Shown one piece after another: positions 43,255 to 51,286 of a stretch of 64,000 nucleotides of DNA. Within the stretch, counting starts at the first letter, position 1. Each line of letters opens with the position of its first letter. Position numbers and translations under genes: made by a program. The DNA lies in assembly GCF_030140925.1 (NCBI RefSeq), contig NZ_JARBWD010000001.1, positions 992,001 to 1,056,000 of the forward strand, written 5' to 3'. Below the pieces are notes generated by a model, which saw nothing but the letters and a program-made list of their open reading frames with translations, was not told the origin of the DNA and made no database searches. The stretch comes from Parerythrobacter aestuarii. Lineage in GTDB: Bacteria; Pseudomonadota; Alphaproteobacteria; Sphingomonadales; Sphingomonadaceae.

Positions 43255-43572
43255 ATGCCAAAACTGGTAGTGGTCAATCGTGATGGAGACGAAAGCACCA
43301 TCGAGGTCGAAGATGGCCTGACCGTGATGGAAGCCATCCGCGACAATGGTTTCGACGAACTGCTGGCCCTGTGCGGTGGCTGTTGCTCGTGTGCGACCTG
43401 CCATGTCCATGTCGATCCCGCATCGATGGACAAACTTCCGACCATGAGCGAGGACGAGGACGACCTGCTCGAATCCTCCGACCATCGCGAAGCCAATTCA
43501 CGCCTGTCGTGCCAGATTCCGTTCACTGCCGATCTCGACGGGCTGAAGGTTACTATCGCCCCTGAAGATTGA
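43255..43572 (+). CDS. 2Fe-2S ferredoxin, adrenodoxin/FdVI type
   Basis: This 105-aa electron carrier has the ligand pattern Cys40, Cys46, Cys49 and Cys86 ([15 protein letters not shown] and RLSCQIPF). An extra Cys43 and Cys44 lie inside the loop. The sequence [11 protein letters not shown] is the acidic interaction helix of the vertebrate-type group, which serves P450s or cluster assembly. The ATG at 43255 follows GGAG by 7 bases; longer in-frame starts overlap the glycosylase promoter. Confidence 0.93.
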   Translation: MPKLVVVNRDGDESTIEVEDGLTVMEAIRDNGFDELLALCGGCCSCATCHVHVDPASMDKLPTMSEDEDDLLESSDHREANSRLSCQIPFTADLDGLKVTIAPED

Positions 43573-43614
43573 TCTATCTTGGCGCAGGTGGGGGGAGCGC
43601 CTAACTCGCTTTCC

Positions 43615-44628
43615 ATGATTGCACCTGCGCCGCACAATGACACCATCTCCCTTATCGGCAACACTCCGCTGGTCCGGCTCGCCGGGCCCAGCGCGGCTGC
43701 CGGTTGCGACATTTTCGGCAAGTGCGAATTTGCCAACCCTGGCGCTTCGGTGAAGGACCGGGCGGCGCTGTGGATCATCCGCGATGCGGAGGAGAAAGGC
43801 GAGCTCAAGCCTGGCGGGACGGTGGTTGAAGGGACCGCTGGCAACACCGGTATCGGCATCGCGCTGGTTGCCAATGCCCGTGGCTACAAGACCATCATCG
43901 TCATGCCCGACAACCAGTCCAAGGAAAAGATGGACACGCTGCGGGCGCTGGGTGCCGAGCTGGTGCTGGTGCCGCCGACCAAATTCGCCGACTGCAACCA
44001 CTTCGTGCACACTTCGCGCCGGCTGGCAGAGGAGACCGAAGGCGCGATCTGGGCCAACCAGTTCGACAACACCGCCAACCGCAAGGCGCATATCGAAGGC
44101 ACTGCGCCTGAAATGTGGGATCAGCTGGAGGGCCGGATCGACGGCTTCACCTGCGCCGCAGGGACCGGCGGCACTATTGCCGGGGTCGGTATGGGGCTCA
44201 AGGAATTCGACGAGAACGTGCGTATAGCGCTGACCGATCCGCACGGTGCGGCGCTCTACAATTACTACGCCAATGGCGAGTTGAAGGCCGAAGGATCGTC
44301 GGTCGCGGAGGGCATCGGGCAGGGCCGCATTACCGGCAACCTCGAAGGCGCGCCGATCGATACCCAGTTCCGCATCTCCGACGAGGAGGGCCTGGAATGG
44401 GTCGCACGACTGCTGCGCGAGGAAGGGCTGTGTCTTGGTCTTTCCAGTGGCATCAACGTCGCCGGTGCAGTGGCGCTTGGCCAGCAGCTGGTGGCCGAAG
44501 GACGCAAGGATGCCCGGGTGGCGACGATCCTGTGCGACACCGGTTTCCGCTATCTGTCTTCGCTCTATAGCGCCGAGTGGTTGCGCTCGAAGGACCTGCC
44601 AGTTTTCGACTGGCTCGAGCAGGCCTGA
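43615..44628 (+). CDS. cysK: Cysteine synthase A-like PLP enzyme
   Basis: This 337-aa beta-family PLP enzyme makes cysteine from O-acetylserine and sulfide. Features: SLIGNTPLVRLAG, the PLP lysine in FANPGASVKDRAALWI, the substrate loop VEGTAGNTGIG, and the phosphate loop CAAGTGGTIAGVG. It is longer than E. coli CysK because of inserts around 190-250; a cystathionine-synthase-like use is not excluded. I use the ATG at 43615; a TTG 36 bases upstream is also in frame. It follows the ferredoxin gene on the same strand. Confidence 0.88.
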   Translation: MIAPAPHNDTISLIGNTPLVRLAGPSAAAGCDIFGKCEFANPGASVKDRAALWIIRDAEEKGELKPGGTVVEGTAGNTGIGIALVANARGYKTIIVMPDNQSKEKMDTLRALGAELVLVPPTKFADCNHFVHTSRRLAEETEGAIWANQFDNTANRKAHIEGTAPEMWDQLEGRIDGFTCAAGTGGTIAGVGMGLKEFDENVRIALTDPHGAALYNYYANGELKAEGSSVAEGIGQGRITGNLEGAPIDTQFRISDEEGLEWVARLLREEGLCLGLSSGINVAGAVALGQQLVAEGRKDARVATILCDTGFRYLSSLYSAEWLRSKDLPVFDWLEQA

Positions 44629-44640
44629 TTGAGCGCCCCA

Positions 44641-45045
44641 ATGTCCCGGTTGTTTGACGTTCAGCGCAGCCGGGTTATGGTCAGGATCATGGACCTGTTA
44701 GGCCAATCAATACGCCCCGCTGCGGACAGCGAAGCTGCCCTGCCTCATACCCCGCGTGAAGGTGAAACCTTTCACCGTCTCCAGGTCGGCCTGATCGGGC
44801 TTGGGGCCATGGTGCTGCTGGTGGGCGTCGCCAACATGATCATGGATCGGGCGCAGGAAGTCGAAGATACAACTGTGCCGGAAGCAGCGCCGACGGTTGA
44901 GCCTTCGCCGACGCCGACTCAGAACAAGGCACTGGAGAATGCAGGCGTGGTGCCCGACCTGCCGTCGGATGTAGTCGAGGAGCCAGTGCCGCAAGGTCCG
45001 GTCCTGCCGGAGCAAGGCGAAGGTGCCGAGCCGCAGGGACAGTAA
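44641..45045 (+). CDS. Single-pass membrane protein of unknown function
   Basis: The 134-aa reading has one membrane helix (VGLIGLGAMVLLVGVANMIM) after about 55 cytoplasmic residues and then an acidic, Pro/Glu-rich periplasmic tail (DTTVPEAAPTVEPSPTPTQ...). No domain is recognised. The start is unsure: ATG at 44641 or 44689, or a TTG at 44629, are all open. Its end overlaps the next lipoprotein gene by 23 bases, so the two are likely co-expressed. Confidence 0.65.
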   Translation: MSRLFDVQRSRVMVRIMDLLGQSIRPAADSEAALPHTPREGETFHRLQVGLIGLGAMVLLVGVANMIMDRAQEVEDTTVPEAAPTVEPSPTPTQNKALENAGVVPDLPSDVVEEPVPQGPVLPEQGEGAEPQGQ

Positions 45046-45799
45046 CAGCCGATGGCCGTTTGCGCTGGTTGCGGCCTTGCTGGCCGTGGCCGGATGCAGT
45101 GATCCCCAACCGGCGCAATCTGTCGACAAGCCGAAGTTGGGCCTCCTCACCAGCCTGCCGATCCTCTGGTCGGGCAGCGATGCCTTCGCTGCGCTGGCCA
45201 CCGGTGACGACAACGCCGCACACTGGATGGTCGGCACGATTGAACGAGACTATGTCCTCGATCCGCTCGACACACTGACGGACGAGAGTCTCGCGCCAAT
45301 CGACTTGCTGGTGTTGGCGCAACCACGCATATTGACCCCGCAAGAGAACGTAGCGCTGGACGACTGGGTGCGCGGTGGAGGCCACATACTGATATTTGCC
45401 GATCCCCAGCTCGCTGGCGACAGTGACTTTCCACTTGGCGATCCGCGCCGTCCACTGGACACCGCCCTGTTGAGTCCGATCCTCGATCGATGGGGGCTTG
45501 TCCTCGTACACGATCTCGACCGCGAAACTGTCCGCACTGTGACGCTGGGTGATGCGGACATGGCGGTCGTTGCCGCAGGAAAGTTCGAAACCAGCGTTGC
45601 CGAGGGTGCGGCTTGCGCCACCCGGTTTGAGCAAATCCTGGCTGAATGCATGGTTGGCGAGGGGCGCGCGGTTCTATTGGCCGACGCCACGCTGGTAGAG
45701 GACCGGGTTGGCGGGCCGGGCTCCCCTGCGGCGCTGAGGGCGTTGTTGGGGATGGCGCGGGAAGAGGTCCGGGAAAATGCGGGAGAGACTCGGAAATGA
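45023..45799 (+). CDS. Predicted lipoprotein, GldG/DUF4350-like
   Basis: This 258-aa protein, read from a GTG start with AAGGCGAAG upstream, carries a lipoprotein signal (RWPFALVAALLAVAGC). The mature part resembles the GATase-1-like fold of GldG/ABC_transp_aux and DUF4350 proteins: LLTSLPILWSGSDAF, then PIDLLVLAQPRILTPQENVALDDWVRGGGHILIFADP. Such proteins usually serve an ABC transporter, but no transporter gene is beside it. It is the last gene before the dcw cluster. Function is uncertain. Confidence 0.72.
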   Translation: MPSRRDSNSRWPFALVAALLAVAGCSDPQPAQSVDKPKLGLLTSLPILWSGSDAFAALATGDDNAAHWMVGTIERDYVLDPLDTLTDESLAPIDLLVLAQPRILTPQENVALDDWVRGGGHILIFADPQLAGDSDFPLGDPRRPLDTALLSPILDRWGLVLVHDLDRETVRTVTLGDADMAVVAAGKFETSVAEGAACATRFEQILAECMVGEGRAVLLADATLVEDRVGGPGSPAALRALLGMAREEVRENAGETRK

Positions 45800-45810
45800 G
45801 TGGCCCAGTC

Positions 45811-45838
45811 GGGGATTCGGGCGGATTTTCAGGGGATT
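45811..45838 (+). promoter_or_regulatory. First GGGGATT box array upstream of mraZ
   Basis: GGGGATT (45811), GCGGATT (45821) and GGGGATT (45832) repeat at 10 and 11 bp on the plus strand, starting 12 bases after the end of the lipoprotein gene. The spacing and the GGGA core resemble MraZ-binding repeats (TGGGN with 5-bp spacers in E. coli). The outer two boxes run into GATTC, a GANTC methylation site. Confidence 0.45.
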
Positions 45839-45856
45839 CCTCCCCATTGCTGCACA

Positions 45857-45865
45857 TTTTCCACA
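45857..45865 (+). promoter_or_regulatory. DnaA-box-like site in the mraZ upstream region
   Basis: TTTTCCACA fits the relaxed DnaA consensus TTWTNCACA. A single relaxed match can occur by chance. Confidence 0.3.
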
Positions 45866-45898
45866 AGGATTGCGAAACTGCTTGAGTTCAAATCATAA

Positions 45899-45917
45899 GG
45901 TAAATCAAATATTTACC
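45899..45917. promoter_or_regulatory. AT-rich inverted repeat in the mraZ promoter region
   Basis: GGTAAAT and ATTTACC are exact inverted arms around CAAAT. It is the most AT-rich part of the 322-bp gap between 45799 and 46122 and lies 4 bp before the second box array, so it may be a promoter-proximal operator. Confidence 0.45.
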
Positions 45918-45921
45918 ACAT

Positions 45922-45957
45922 AATCCCTTAAAATCCCGAGATTTCCCCTTTAATCCC
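45922..45957 (-). promoter_or_regulatory. Four-box array at exact 10-bp period upstream of mraZ
   Basis: On the plus strand AATCCC (45922), AATCCC (45932), TTTCCC (45942) and AATCCC (45952) recur every 10 bp; read on the minus strand the boxes are GGGATT, GGGATT, GGGAAA and GGGATT. The exact helical phasing and the GGGA core match the known design of MraZ operators. This is the strongest regulatory pattern in the gap. Confidence 0.6.
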
Positions 45958-46031
45958 GGGTCTGCCCGCGTTAAGACCATCCTCCATCGGACAAGCTGAT
46001 TTGTCGCACACCCCCTGTGGAGAGGGGTGGG

Positions 46032-46053
46032 CCGCTCGCACCTGCGCGGGCGG
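46032..46053 (+). other. Stem-loop in the mraZ leader
   Basis: CCGCTCGC pairs with GCGGGCGG (one T-G pair) around ACCTGC. It lies about 70 bp before the mraZ start, with no T-run. It may shape the leader of the dcw transcript. Confidence 0.45.
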
Positions 46054-46105
46054 AGACGGAGAAGTCGTGTCCTTCATCGAGGCGCTCAAAGCGGGCCACT
46101 TGATA

Positions 46106-46125
46106 CGGGGATTGGCGGGGAGTGG
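46106..46125 (+). promoter_or_regulatory. Two GGGGA boxes spaced 10 bp over the mraZ start
   Basis: CGGGGATTGG is followed directly by CGGGGAGTGG (8 of 10 bases equal). The second unit contains the GTG start of mraZ, and the GGGG runs also serve as ribosome site. MraZ binding here would block its own translation start or late promoter; this is inference. Confidence 0.4.
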
Positions 46126-46613
46126 AACAGGGTTTCGAAGGCTTTAGCGGACAGGCCTATTCGCCGGCAGGCGACAAGGGCCGTTTCGTGCTGCCTCCAC
46201 TGTTCCGCAAGGCCGTGAAGGAAAGTTCCGGCTCACGCACTCTGTGCCTGACCAAGCACGATCGCTGGCCCTGCCTTGTCGGCTTCGGGCTGTCGCGCAA
46301 GGCGGAATTCGAAAGGCAACTCGACCGTGAGGAAGAGATGGCCTTCAAGTTCGGTCGCGAGTTCGATCGTGAAACCCGCGCCTCGCAGCTCAACGGTTTT
46401 GCCGAACTTCCTTTCGACGACAGCGGGCGTTTCGTCATGCCCGAATTCCTGCGCGACCTCGGCGATGTTGGCGATGGACTCTACTTCCAGGGTGGCGGTC
46501 GCTTCTTCACGATCTGGAACCCCGACCAGATCGCCACCATGGGCGACGACTGGGCGGCTGCCAAAGCTGCCTGCAAGGCGCTTGTCGCCGAATCCAGGGC
46601 GAAGAAGAAGTGA
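46122..46613 (+). CDS. mraZ: Transcriptional regulator MraZ, GTG start
   Basis: This 163-aa protein is the first gene of the division and cell-wall cluster. It has two AbrB-like SpoVT/MraZ halves: [20 protein letters not shown] with [15 protein letters not shown], and [20 protein letters not shown] with [15 protein letters not shown]. Family members form rings and bind repeats upstream of their own gene. The GTG at 46122 is the only start that keeps the full first half. Its stop overlaps the rsmH start (GTGA). Confidence 0.93.
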   Translation: MEQGFEGFSGQAYSPAGDKGRFVLPPLFRKAVKESSGSRTLCLTKHDRWPCLVGFGLSRKAEFERQLDREEEMAFKFGREFDRETRASQLNGFAELPFDDSGRFVMPEFLRDLGDVGDGLYFQGGGRFFTIWNPDQIATMGDDWAAAKAACKALVAESRAKKK

Positions 46614-47554
46614 GCGGCGCCCCCCATGTCCCTGTCCTCCTCGACGAGGTAATAGCTGCGCTGGACCCGCAACCGGGCGATATCGTGGTCGATGCCACTT
46701 TCGGGGCCGGGGGCTATACCCGCGCGCTGCTCGACCGTGGAGCCATTGTCCATGCGTTTGATCGCGACCCCGATGCGATTGCAGCGGGAAGCGCCTGGCC
46801 GGAATGTTCCGAACATCCACCGCGACTTGTCCTGCATCCCCGACGCTTCTCGGAAATGGTTGCTGCGTTGGCGGAGGCTGGGATCGGTCAGGTCGATGGC
46901 GTAGCGATGGATATCGGCGTTTCTTCCATGCAGCTCGACCAGGCTGAGCGGGGTTTTGCCTTCTCCGCCGATGGTCCGCTCGACATGCGCATGAGCCAGT
47001 CTGGCATGTCGGCGGCAGACTTCGTCAACGCGGCTGACGCCGAAGAGATTGCCGATGTGCTTTACGCCTATGGCGAAGAGCGCCAGTCACGCCGGGTGGC
47101 ACGAGCCATCGTAGCCGCGCGCCCGCTGGCAACGACCGACGACCTTGCCCGGGTCGTACGCAAGGCGCTGGGCTACAAGCCGCACGACAAGAAGGACCCC
47201 GCGACCCGTAGCTTCCAGGCCATTCGTATCCATGTGAACGGCGAGCTCGACGAGCTTGAGCAAGGCCTCGACGCTGCCGAACGCATCCTCAAGAGCGGCG
47301 GCAGGCTGGCCGTCGTTTCCTTCCACTCGCTGGAAGATCGTATCGTGAAGCGCTTTCTCCAGGGCGCTTCCGGAAAGGCCGGCGGTACGTCCCGCCATCT
47401 TCCCCAGACCAAGGGGCCGCCGGCCATTTTTTCCGACATTTCCAAGGCGATCCGCCCGTCAGAAGCCGAGATCGCCCGCAACCCGCGCGCCCGCTCGTCG
47501 ACGCTTCGCCATGCCGTCCGCACCGATGCGCCCGCGCGCAAGGAGGCCGCGTGA
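46610..47554 (+). CDS. rsmH: 16S rRNA (cytosine-1402-N4)-methyltransferase
   Basis: This 314-aa SAM-dependent enzyme (formerly MraW) methylates C1402 in the ribosomal P site. Signs: [68 protein letters not shown], and [19 protein letters not shown] with [14 protein letters not shown]. It starts at a GTG inside the mraZ stop region. The ftsL ATG shares a base with its stop (TGATG). Confidence 0.96.
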   Translation: MSGAPHVPVLLDEVIAALDPQPGDIVVDATFGAGGYTRALLDRGAIVHAFDRDPDAIAAGSAWPECSEHPPRLVLHPRRFSEMVAALAEAGIGQVDGVAMDIGVSSMQLDQAERGFAFSADGPLDMRMSQSGMSAADFVNAADAEEIADVLYAYGEERQSRRVARAIVAARPLATTDDLARVVRKALGYKPHDKKDPATRSFQAIRIHVNGELDELEQGLDAAERILKSGGRLAVVSFHSLEDRIVKRFLQGASGKAGGTSRHLPQTKGPPAIFSDISKAIRPSEAEIARNPRARSSTLRHAVRTDAPARKEAA

Positions 47555-48102
47555 TGATCGGGGGTAGCCGGTTGAGGCAGGCCGGCTGGGCGATGGCGCT
47601 CGGCATCGTCTTCACGCTGTTCGTGGCACTGACATTCCGCGTCCATGCTGTGAAGAGCGAAGTCGTGCGGGCCGAGCGGCAGATCATTGCGCTCAAACAG
47701 GAAACCATGCGCCTCGAAACCGAGTTCGAAACGCGCGCTAACCAGCAGCAGCTGGCCAACTGGAACGCGGTCGATTTCGGCTATGTCGCACCGACTGCCG
47801 GGCAGTATCTTGAAAACGAGCGTCAATTGGCCAGCCTGGCGCAGCCGTTGGCTCCAGGGGCACCGGACCCTATTCGAGTTGCCCGGGCTCCGCAGGCCGG
47901 GGAAATACCGGAAATGGTTTCTCCATTGACCGGCAAGCCGGTGGAGACACTCCCCGCATCCTACCAGCCGAAGAAGCCCACCGGGCGCGAGCAGCGATCA
48001 GCAGAGGATGATCGTCCTTCGCTGGCGGAGCGACTGGGCATGACAGCGGAACTTGCACCAGGTCAGCCTGGTTTTGGCCAGAACCCCAAGGTGGCTGAAT
48101 GA
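47554..48102 (+). CDS. ftsL: Cell division protein FtsL-like
   Basis: This 182-aa bitopic protein lies in the FtsL position between rsmH and ftsI. One membrane helix (AGWAMALGIVFTLFVALTFRV, about 10-30) is followed by a coiled-coil-like leucine-rich stretch (VRAERQIIALKQETMRLETEFETRANQQQLANW) that would pair with FtsB, and a long Pro-rich tail. The tail is longer than in gammaproteobacterial FtsL. Identity rests on position, size and layout because FtsL sequences diverge. The ATG has AGGAGG 7 bases upstream. Confidence 0.82.
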   Translation: MIGGSRLRQAGWAMALGIVFTLFVALTFRVHAVKSEVVRAERQIIALKQETMRLETEFETRANQQQLANWNAVDFGYVAPTAGQYLENERQLASLAQPLAPGAPDPIRVARAPQAGEIPEMVSPLTGKPVETLPASYQPKKPTGREQRSAEDDRPSLAERLGMTAELAPGQPGFGQNPKVAE

Positions 48103-49817
48103 CTTCGCTGACTGTCAGCACCGCCATATCTTCCGGGCGTGTGCGGCTCGTTTCGGATCGGCAGGAAGCATTGCTGGTGGCGCGCATTCGCGTGCTTCTG
48201 GTGGCGGCAGGATTTGCCTTGCTGGCGCTGATCGCGATCCTGCGGATCGTTTTCCTCGGCATTGGCGGTGGCACCACCGGCCCTGCCACGCTGGAGGAGG
48301 CCCTGCTGCCGCCACGCGGCGAAATCAGCGACCGCAATGGCATCGCGCTGGCCCGCAACTATCCGGCTCGGGCACTGTGGTTCAATCCGACTGCGCTGGG
48401 CGAAGGTGGGCCGCCGTTGATCAAGACACCGGAATCGCTTGTGGCCGAATTGAAGGCCATCTTCCCCGATCTCGACGAAGCGCGGGTCCTCTCAATGCTG
48501 GCCTCGGGCAAAGGCGGCTATTTGCGCCGCCGGGTGCTGCCGGAAGAGGCCAACCGCGTGTTCGAGCTGGGCGAAGTCGCGCTCGAGCTGCCGCAGGAAA
48601 ACGACCGCCACTATCCGCAAGGGACAATGGCGGCCCATATCCTCGGTTTCGTCGCGTCCGACGGCAAGGGCCGGGTTGGCATGGAACAGGTACTCAACGA
48701 GCGTTTGTCGGACCCCGCACTGCGCGGCGAGCCCGTCCAGCTCAGTATCGACATGCGGGTGCAGGGTGCGTTGGAAGACGAACTGCGGCGCGGCATGCTC
48801 TCTGTAAATGCCATGGGCGCCGCGGGAATCGTGCTCGATGTCGATACCGGCGAAGTGATGGCGCTGGCCTCATTGCCTGAATTCGATCCAAACCGGATCG
48901 ATGCCCAGGGCGAGAAATACATGTTCAACCGAGTGACCAACCAGGTCTATGAGCTCGGTTCGACCTTCAAGCCGTTGACAGTGGCAGCCGCCATCGATGC
49001 CGGTATCGTGCGCGATTTCGGCAAACGCTATGACGCCAGCCCGGTGGAGATCGCCGGTTTCACCATCAAGGACAGCCACGACCTCGGGGCCAGCCTCAAT
49101 ATCGCCGAGACCCTGATCCATTCTTCCAACACAGTCTCGGCTCGTGTCGCCGACGAACTGGGTGGCGATCGGCTGCGCCAGACCTTCATCGACCTCGGCA
49201 TGAACCAGCGCCCGGAAATCGAATTGCCTGCCCGCGGTTTCCCGATCTGGCACGACAAATGGTCGCGCATCAAGACCATGAACGTCGGCTTCGGGCATGG
49301 GATTGCGGTCACCCCGTTGCACCTGGCCAGCGCTTATGCAGCGATGGTCAACGGCGGCATCTATCGTCCGGCAACGATGCACAAGATCGAACCCGGCATG
49401 GCACCCAAGGGCCGGCGTGTGTTCAAGGCTTCGACCTCGTCGCGCATGCGCCAGCTGCTGCGGATGATTGCAGTCTACGGCACTGGCAAGAATGCCAACG
49501 CAGCTGGTTATCGCGTCGGCGGCAAAACCGGCTCGGCCGAAAAGCCTGGCAAGGGCGGCTACCGCAAGAAGAGCCTGGTTTCGACCTTCGCCGCGGTCTT
49601 CCCGATGGATCGTCCGCGCTATGTCGTTATTGCCATGCTGGATGAACCGAAGGGCACTACCGCCAGCTCATTTCAGCGGACTGCGGCGTGGAATGCGGCA
49701 CCGATAGTGGGACGGCTGGTGCCGCGGATCGGGCCGATGCTGGGTGTGCGGCCCGACATGACCCGCGACGTCGACATCTCTGACCTCAAACCGCTGATCC
49801 CCGGAGGTTCGGAGTGA
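48099..49817 (+). CDS. ftsI: Peptidoglycan DD-transpeptidase FtsI (PBP3)
   Basis: This 572-aa class B penicillin-binding protein cross-links septal peptidoglycan. A membrane anchor (about 28-52) precedes the pedestal domain (PPRGEISDRNGIALA) and the transpeptidase domain, with the active-site motifs STFK (288-291), SSN (342-344) and KTG (476-478). The GMEQVLNERL segment is typical of FtsI. ATGA overlap with ftsL and GTGA overlap with murE. Confidence 0.96.
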   Translation: MTSLTVSTAISSGRVRLVSDRQEALLVARIRVLLVAAGFALLALIAILRIVFLGIGGGTTGPATLEEALLPPRGEISDRNGIALARNYPARALWFNPTALGEGGPPLIKTPESLVAELKAIFPDLDEARVLSMLASGKGGYLRRRVLPEEANRVFELGEVALELPQENDRHYPQGTMAAHILGFVASDGKGRVGMEQVLNERLSDPALRGEPVQLSIDMRVQGALEDELRRGMLSVNAMGAAGIVLDVDTGEVMALASLPEFDPNRIDAQGEKYMFNRVTNQVYELGSTFKPLTVAAAIDAGIVRDFGKRYDASPVEIAGFTIKDSHDLGASLNIAETLIHSSNTVSARVADELGGDRLRQTFIDLGMNQRPEIELPARGFPIWHDKWSRIKTMNVGFGHGIAVTPLHLASAYAAMVNGGIYRPATMHKIEPGMAPKGRRVFKASTSSRMRQLLRMIAVYGTGKNANAAGYRVGGKTGSAEKPGKGGYRKKSLVSTFAAVFPMDRPRYVVIAMLDEPKGTTASSFQRTAAWNAAPIVGRLVPRIGPMLGVRPDMTRDVDISDLKPLIPGGSE

Positions 49818-51286
49818 AGTTGAACAAGCTGGCGGAAGGCGCTTCGATCATAGTGCCGGAAGATGCCGATCTGACTGTGACGGGCTTCGCTATCGACCAC
49901 CGCAAGGTAGCGCCGGGGACCGTGTTTGGTGCGTTCCAGGGTGCGAAATTCAACGCGGAGGACTTCATCCCTCAAGCGATCGAGGCCGGAGCCATTGCTG
50001 TCGTCGCCCGCCCAGAGGCAAAGGTCCAAGGCGCGATCCACATTGCCGATGCCAACCCACGCCGGGCCTTTGCCTTGCTGGCAGCGCAGTACTTTACACC
50101 TGTCCCCTCAACTATCGTCGCAGTTACGGGGACCAACGGCAAGACCTCGACGGTCGAGATGACCCGCCAATTGTGGCGTATGGCCGGTGAACGGGCAGCC
50201 AGCATTGGCACCTTGGGCGTGACGACGCCGGACGAAAGCGTCTCTACCGGGCTGACAACCCCGGACATTGTGACATTCCTCAGCAATATGAGCGGATTGG
50301 CGCGAGAAGGCGTCACCCATGTTGCCTATGAGGCTTCGAGTCACGGCCTCTCGCAATATCGCAACGAGGGACTGCCTGTAACCGCTGCTGCATTCACCAA
50401 TTTCAGCCGTGATCACCTCGACTATCACGGCACCATGGAAGAGTATTTCGAGGCCAAGATGCGGCTGTTCGACGAGGTTGTCGATGCCGGCGGAACGGCC
50501 GTGGTCTGGACGGGCAATAGCGAGTGGACCGCCCGGGCCATCGAACGCGCGCAGGCTCGCGGCCTGCGGGTGTTCACGGTGGGCGAGCAGGGCGAAGACA
50601 TTCGCTTGCTCGCCCGTACCCCTACGCAATTGGGGCAGGATCTGGAGATCGAGCACGGCGGCACCATGCGCGAGCTGCGCCTGCCGCTGATCGGCGAATA
50701 CCAGGTTGCCAACGCTTTGACGGCGGTCGGTTTGGCCCTGGCGACGGGCACCGATGCCAGCATGGTGTGGGACGGTGTCGCGCGGCTGCAGCCGGTGCGT
50801 GGGCGGCTTGAGCGCGCGGTGATCACCCAATCCGGGGCACCGGTCTATGTCGATTATGCCCACACGCCCGATGCTCTGGAAGCGGCCATTGAAGCGCTGC
50901 GCCCGCATGTAAAGGGGCGCCTTATCACTGTGTTCGGGGCCGGCGGCGACCGCGATACCGGCAAGCGCGGCCCAATGGGCGAAGTCGCCAGCCGGGCTTC
51001 GGACATCGCTATCGTCACCGACGACAACCCGCGGGGAGAAGATCCGGCGGCGATCCGTGCAGCAGTCATAGCGGGCGCAACGGGCGAGATGCGCGAAATC
51101 GGGGACAGGCGCGCGGCGATATCCGCAGCCATCGCACTGGCGGAGGCCGACGACATCGTCCTCATCGCCGGTAAAGGCCACGAACAAGGCCAGATAATCG
51201 GGTCGGGAGAGTCCATGAAAGTACTGCCATTCGACGATGTCACGGTTGCGCGCGAATGCGCTGCCGGGCAGGGAGGCGCGGCATGA
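49814..51286 (+). CDS. murE: UDP-MurNAc-L-Ala-D-Glu:meso-diaminopimelate ligase
   Basis: This 490-aa Mur ligase adds the third residue of the stem peptide. The ATP loop is VAVTGTNGKTSTVEMTRQLW, the carbamylated-Lys region follows in the central domain, and DDNPRGEDP is the DNPR motif that marks meso-diaminopimelate specificity. GTG start inside the ftsI stop (GTGA); ATGA overlap with murF. Confidence 0.97.
   Translation: MKLNKLAEGASIIVPEDADLTVTGFAIDHRKVAPGTVFGAFQGAKFNAEDFIPQAIEAGAIAVVARPEAKVQGAIHIADANPRRAFALLAAQYFTPVPSTIVAVTGTNGKTSTVEMTRQLWRMAGERAASIGTLGVTTPDESVSTGLTTPDIVTFLSNMSGLAREGVTHVAYEASSHGLSQYRNEGLPVTAAAFTNFSRDHLDYHGTMEEYFEAKMRLFDEVVDAGGTAVVWTGNSEWTARAIERAQARGLRVFTVGEQGEDIRLLARTPTQLGQDLEIEHGGTMRELRLPLIGEYQVANALTAVGLALATGTDASMVWDGVARLQPVRGRLERAVITQSGAPVYVDYAHTPDALEAAIEALRPHVKGRLITVFGAGGDRDTGKRGPMGEVASRASDIAIVTDDNPRGEDPAAIRAAVIAGATGEMREIGDRRAAISAAIALAEADDIVLIAGKGHEQGQIIGSGESMKVLPFDDVTVARECAAGQGGAA

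Noticed and set aside
45800-46121. Possible RNase P RNA or other structured RNA upstream of mraZ.
   Set aside because: The conserved RNase P core (GAGGAAAGTCCGGGC-type) is absent. The gap contains phased boxes, palindromes and one hairpin only.
46027-46218. Small plus-strand frame in the mraZ leader.
   Set aside because: It is Arg-rich, overlaps mraZ in another frame and lacks a ribosome site.
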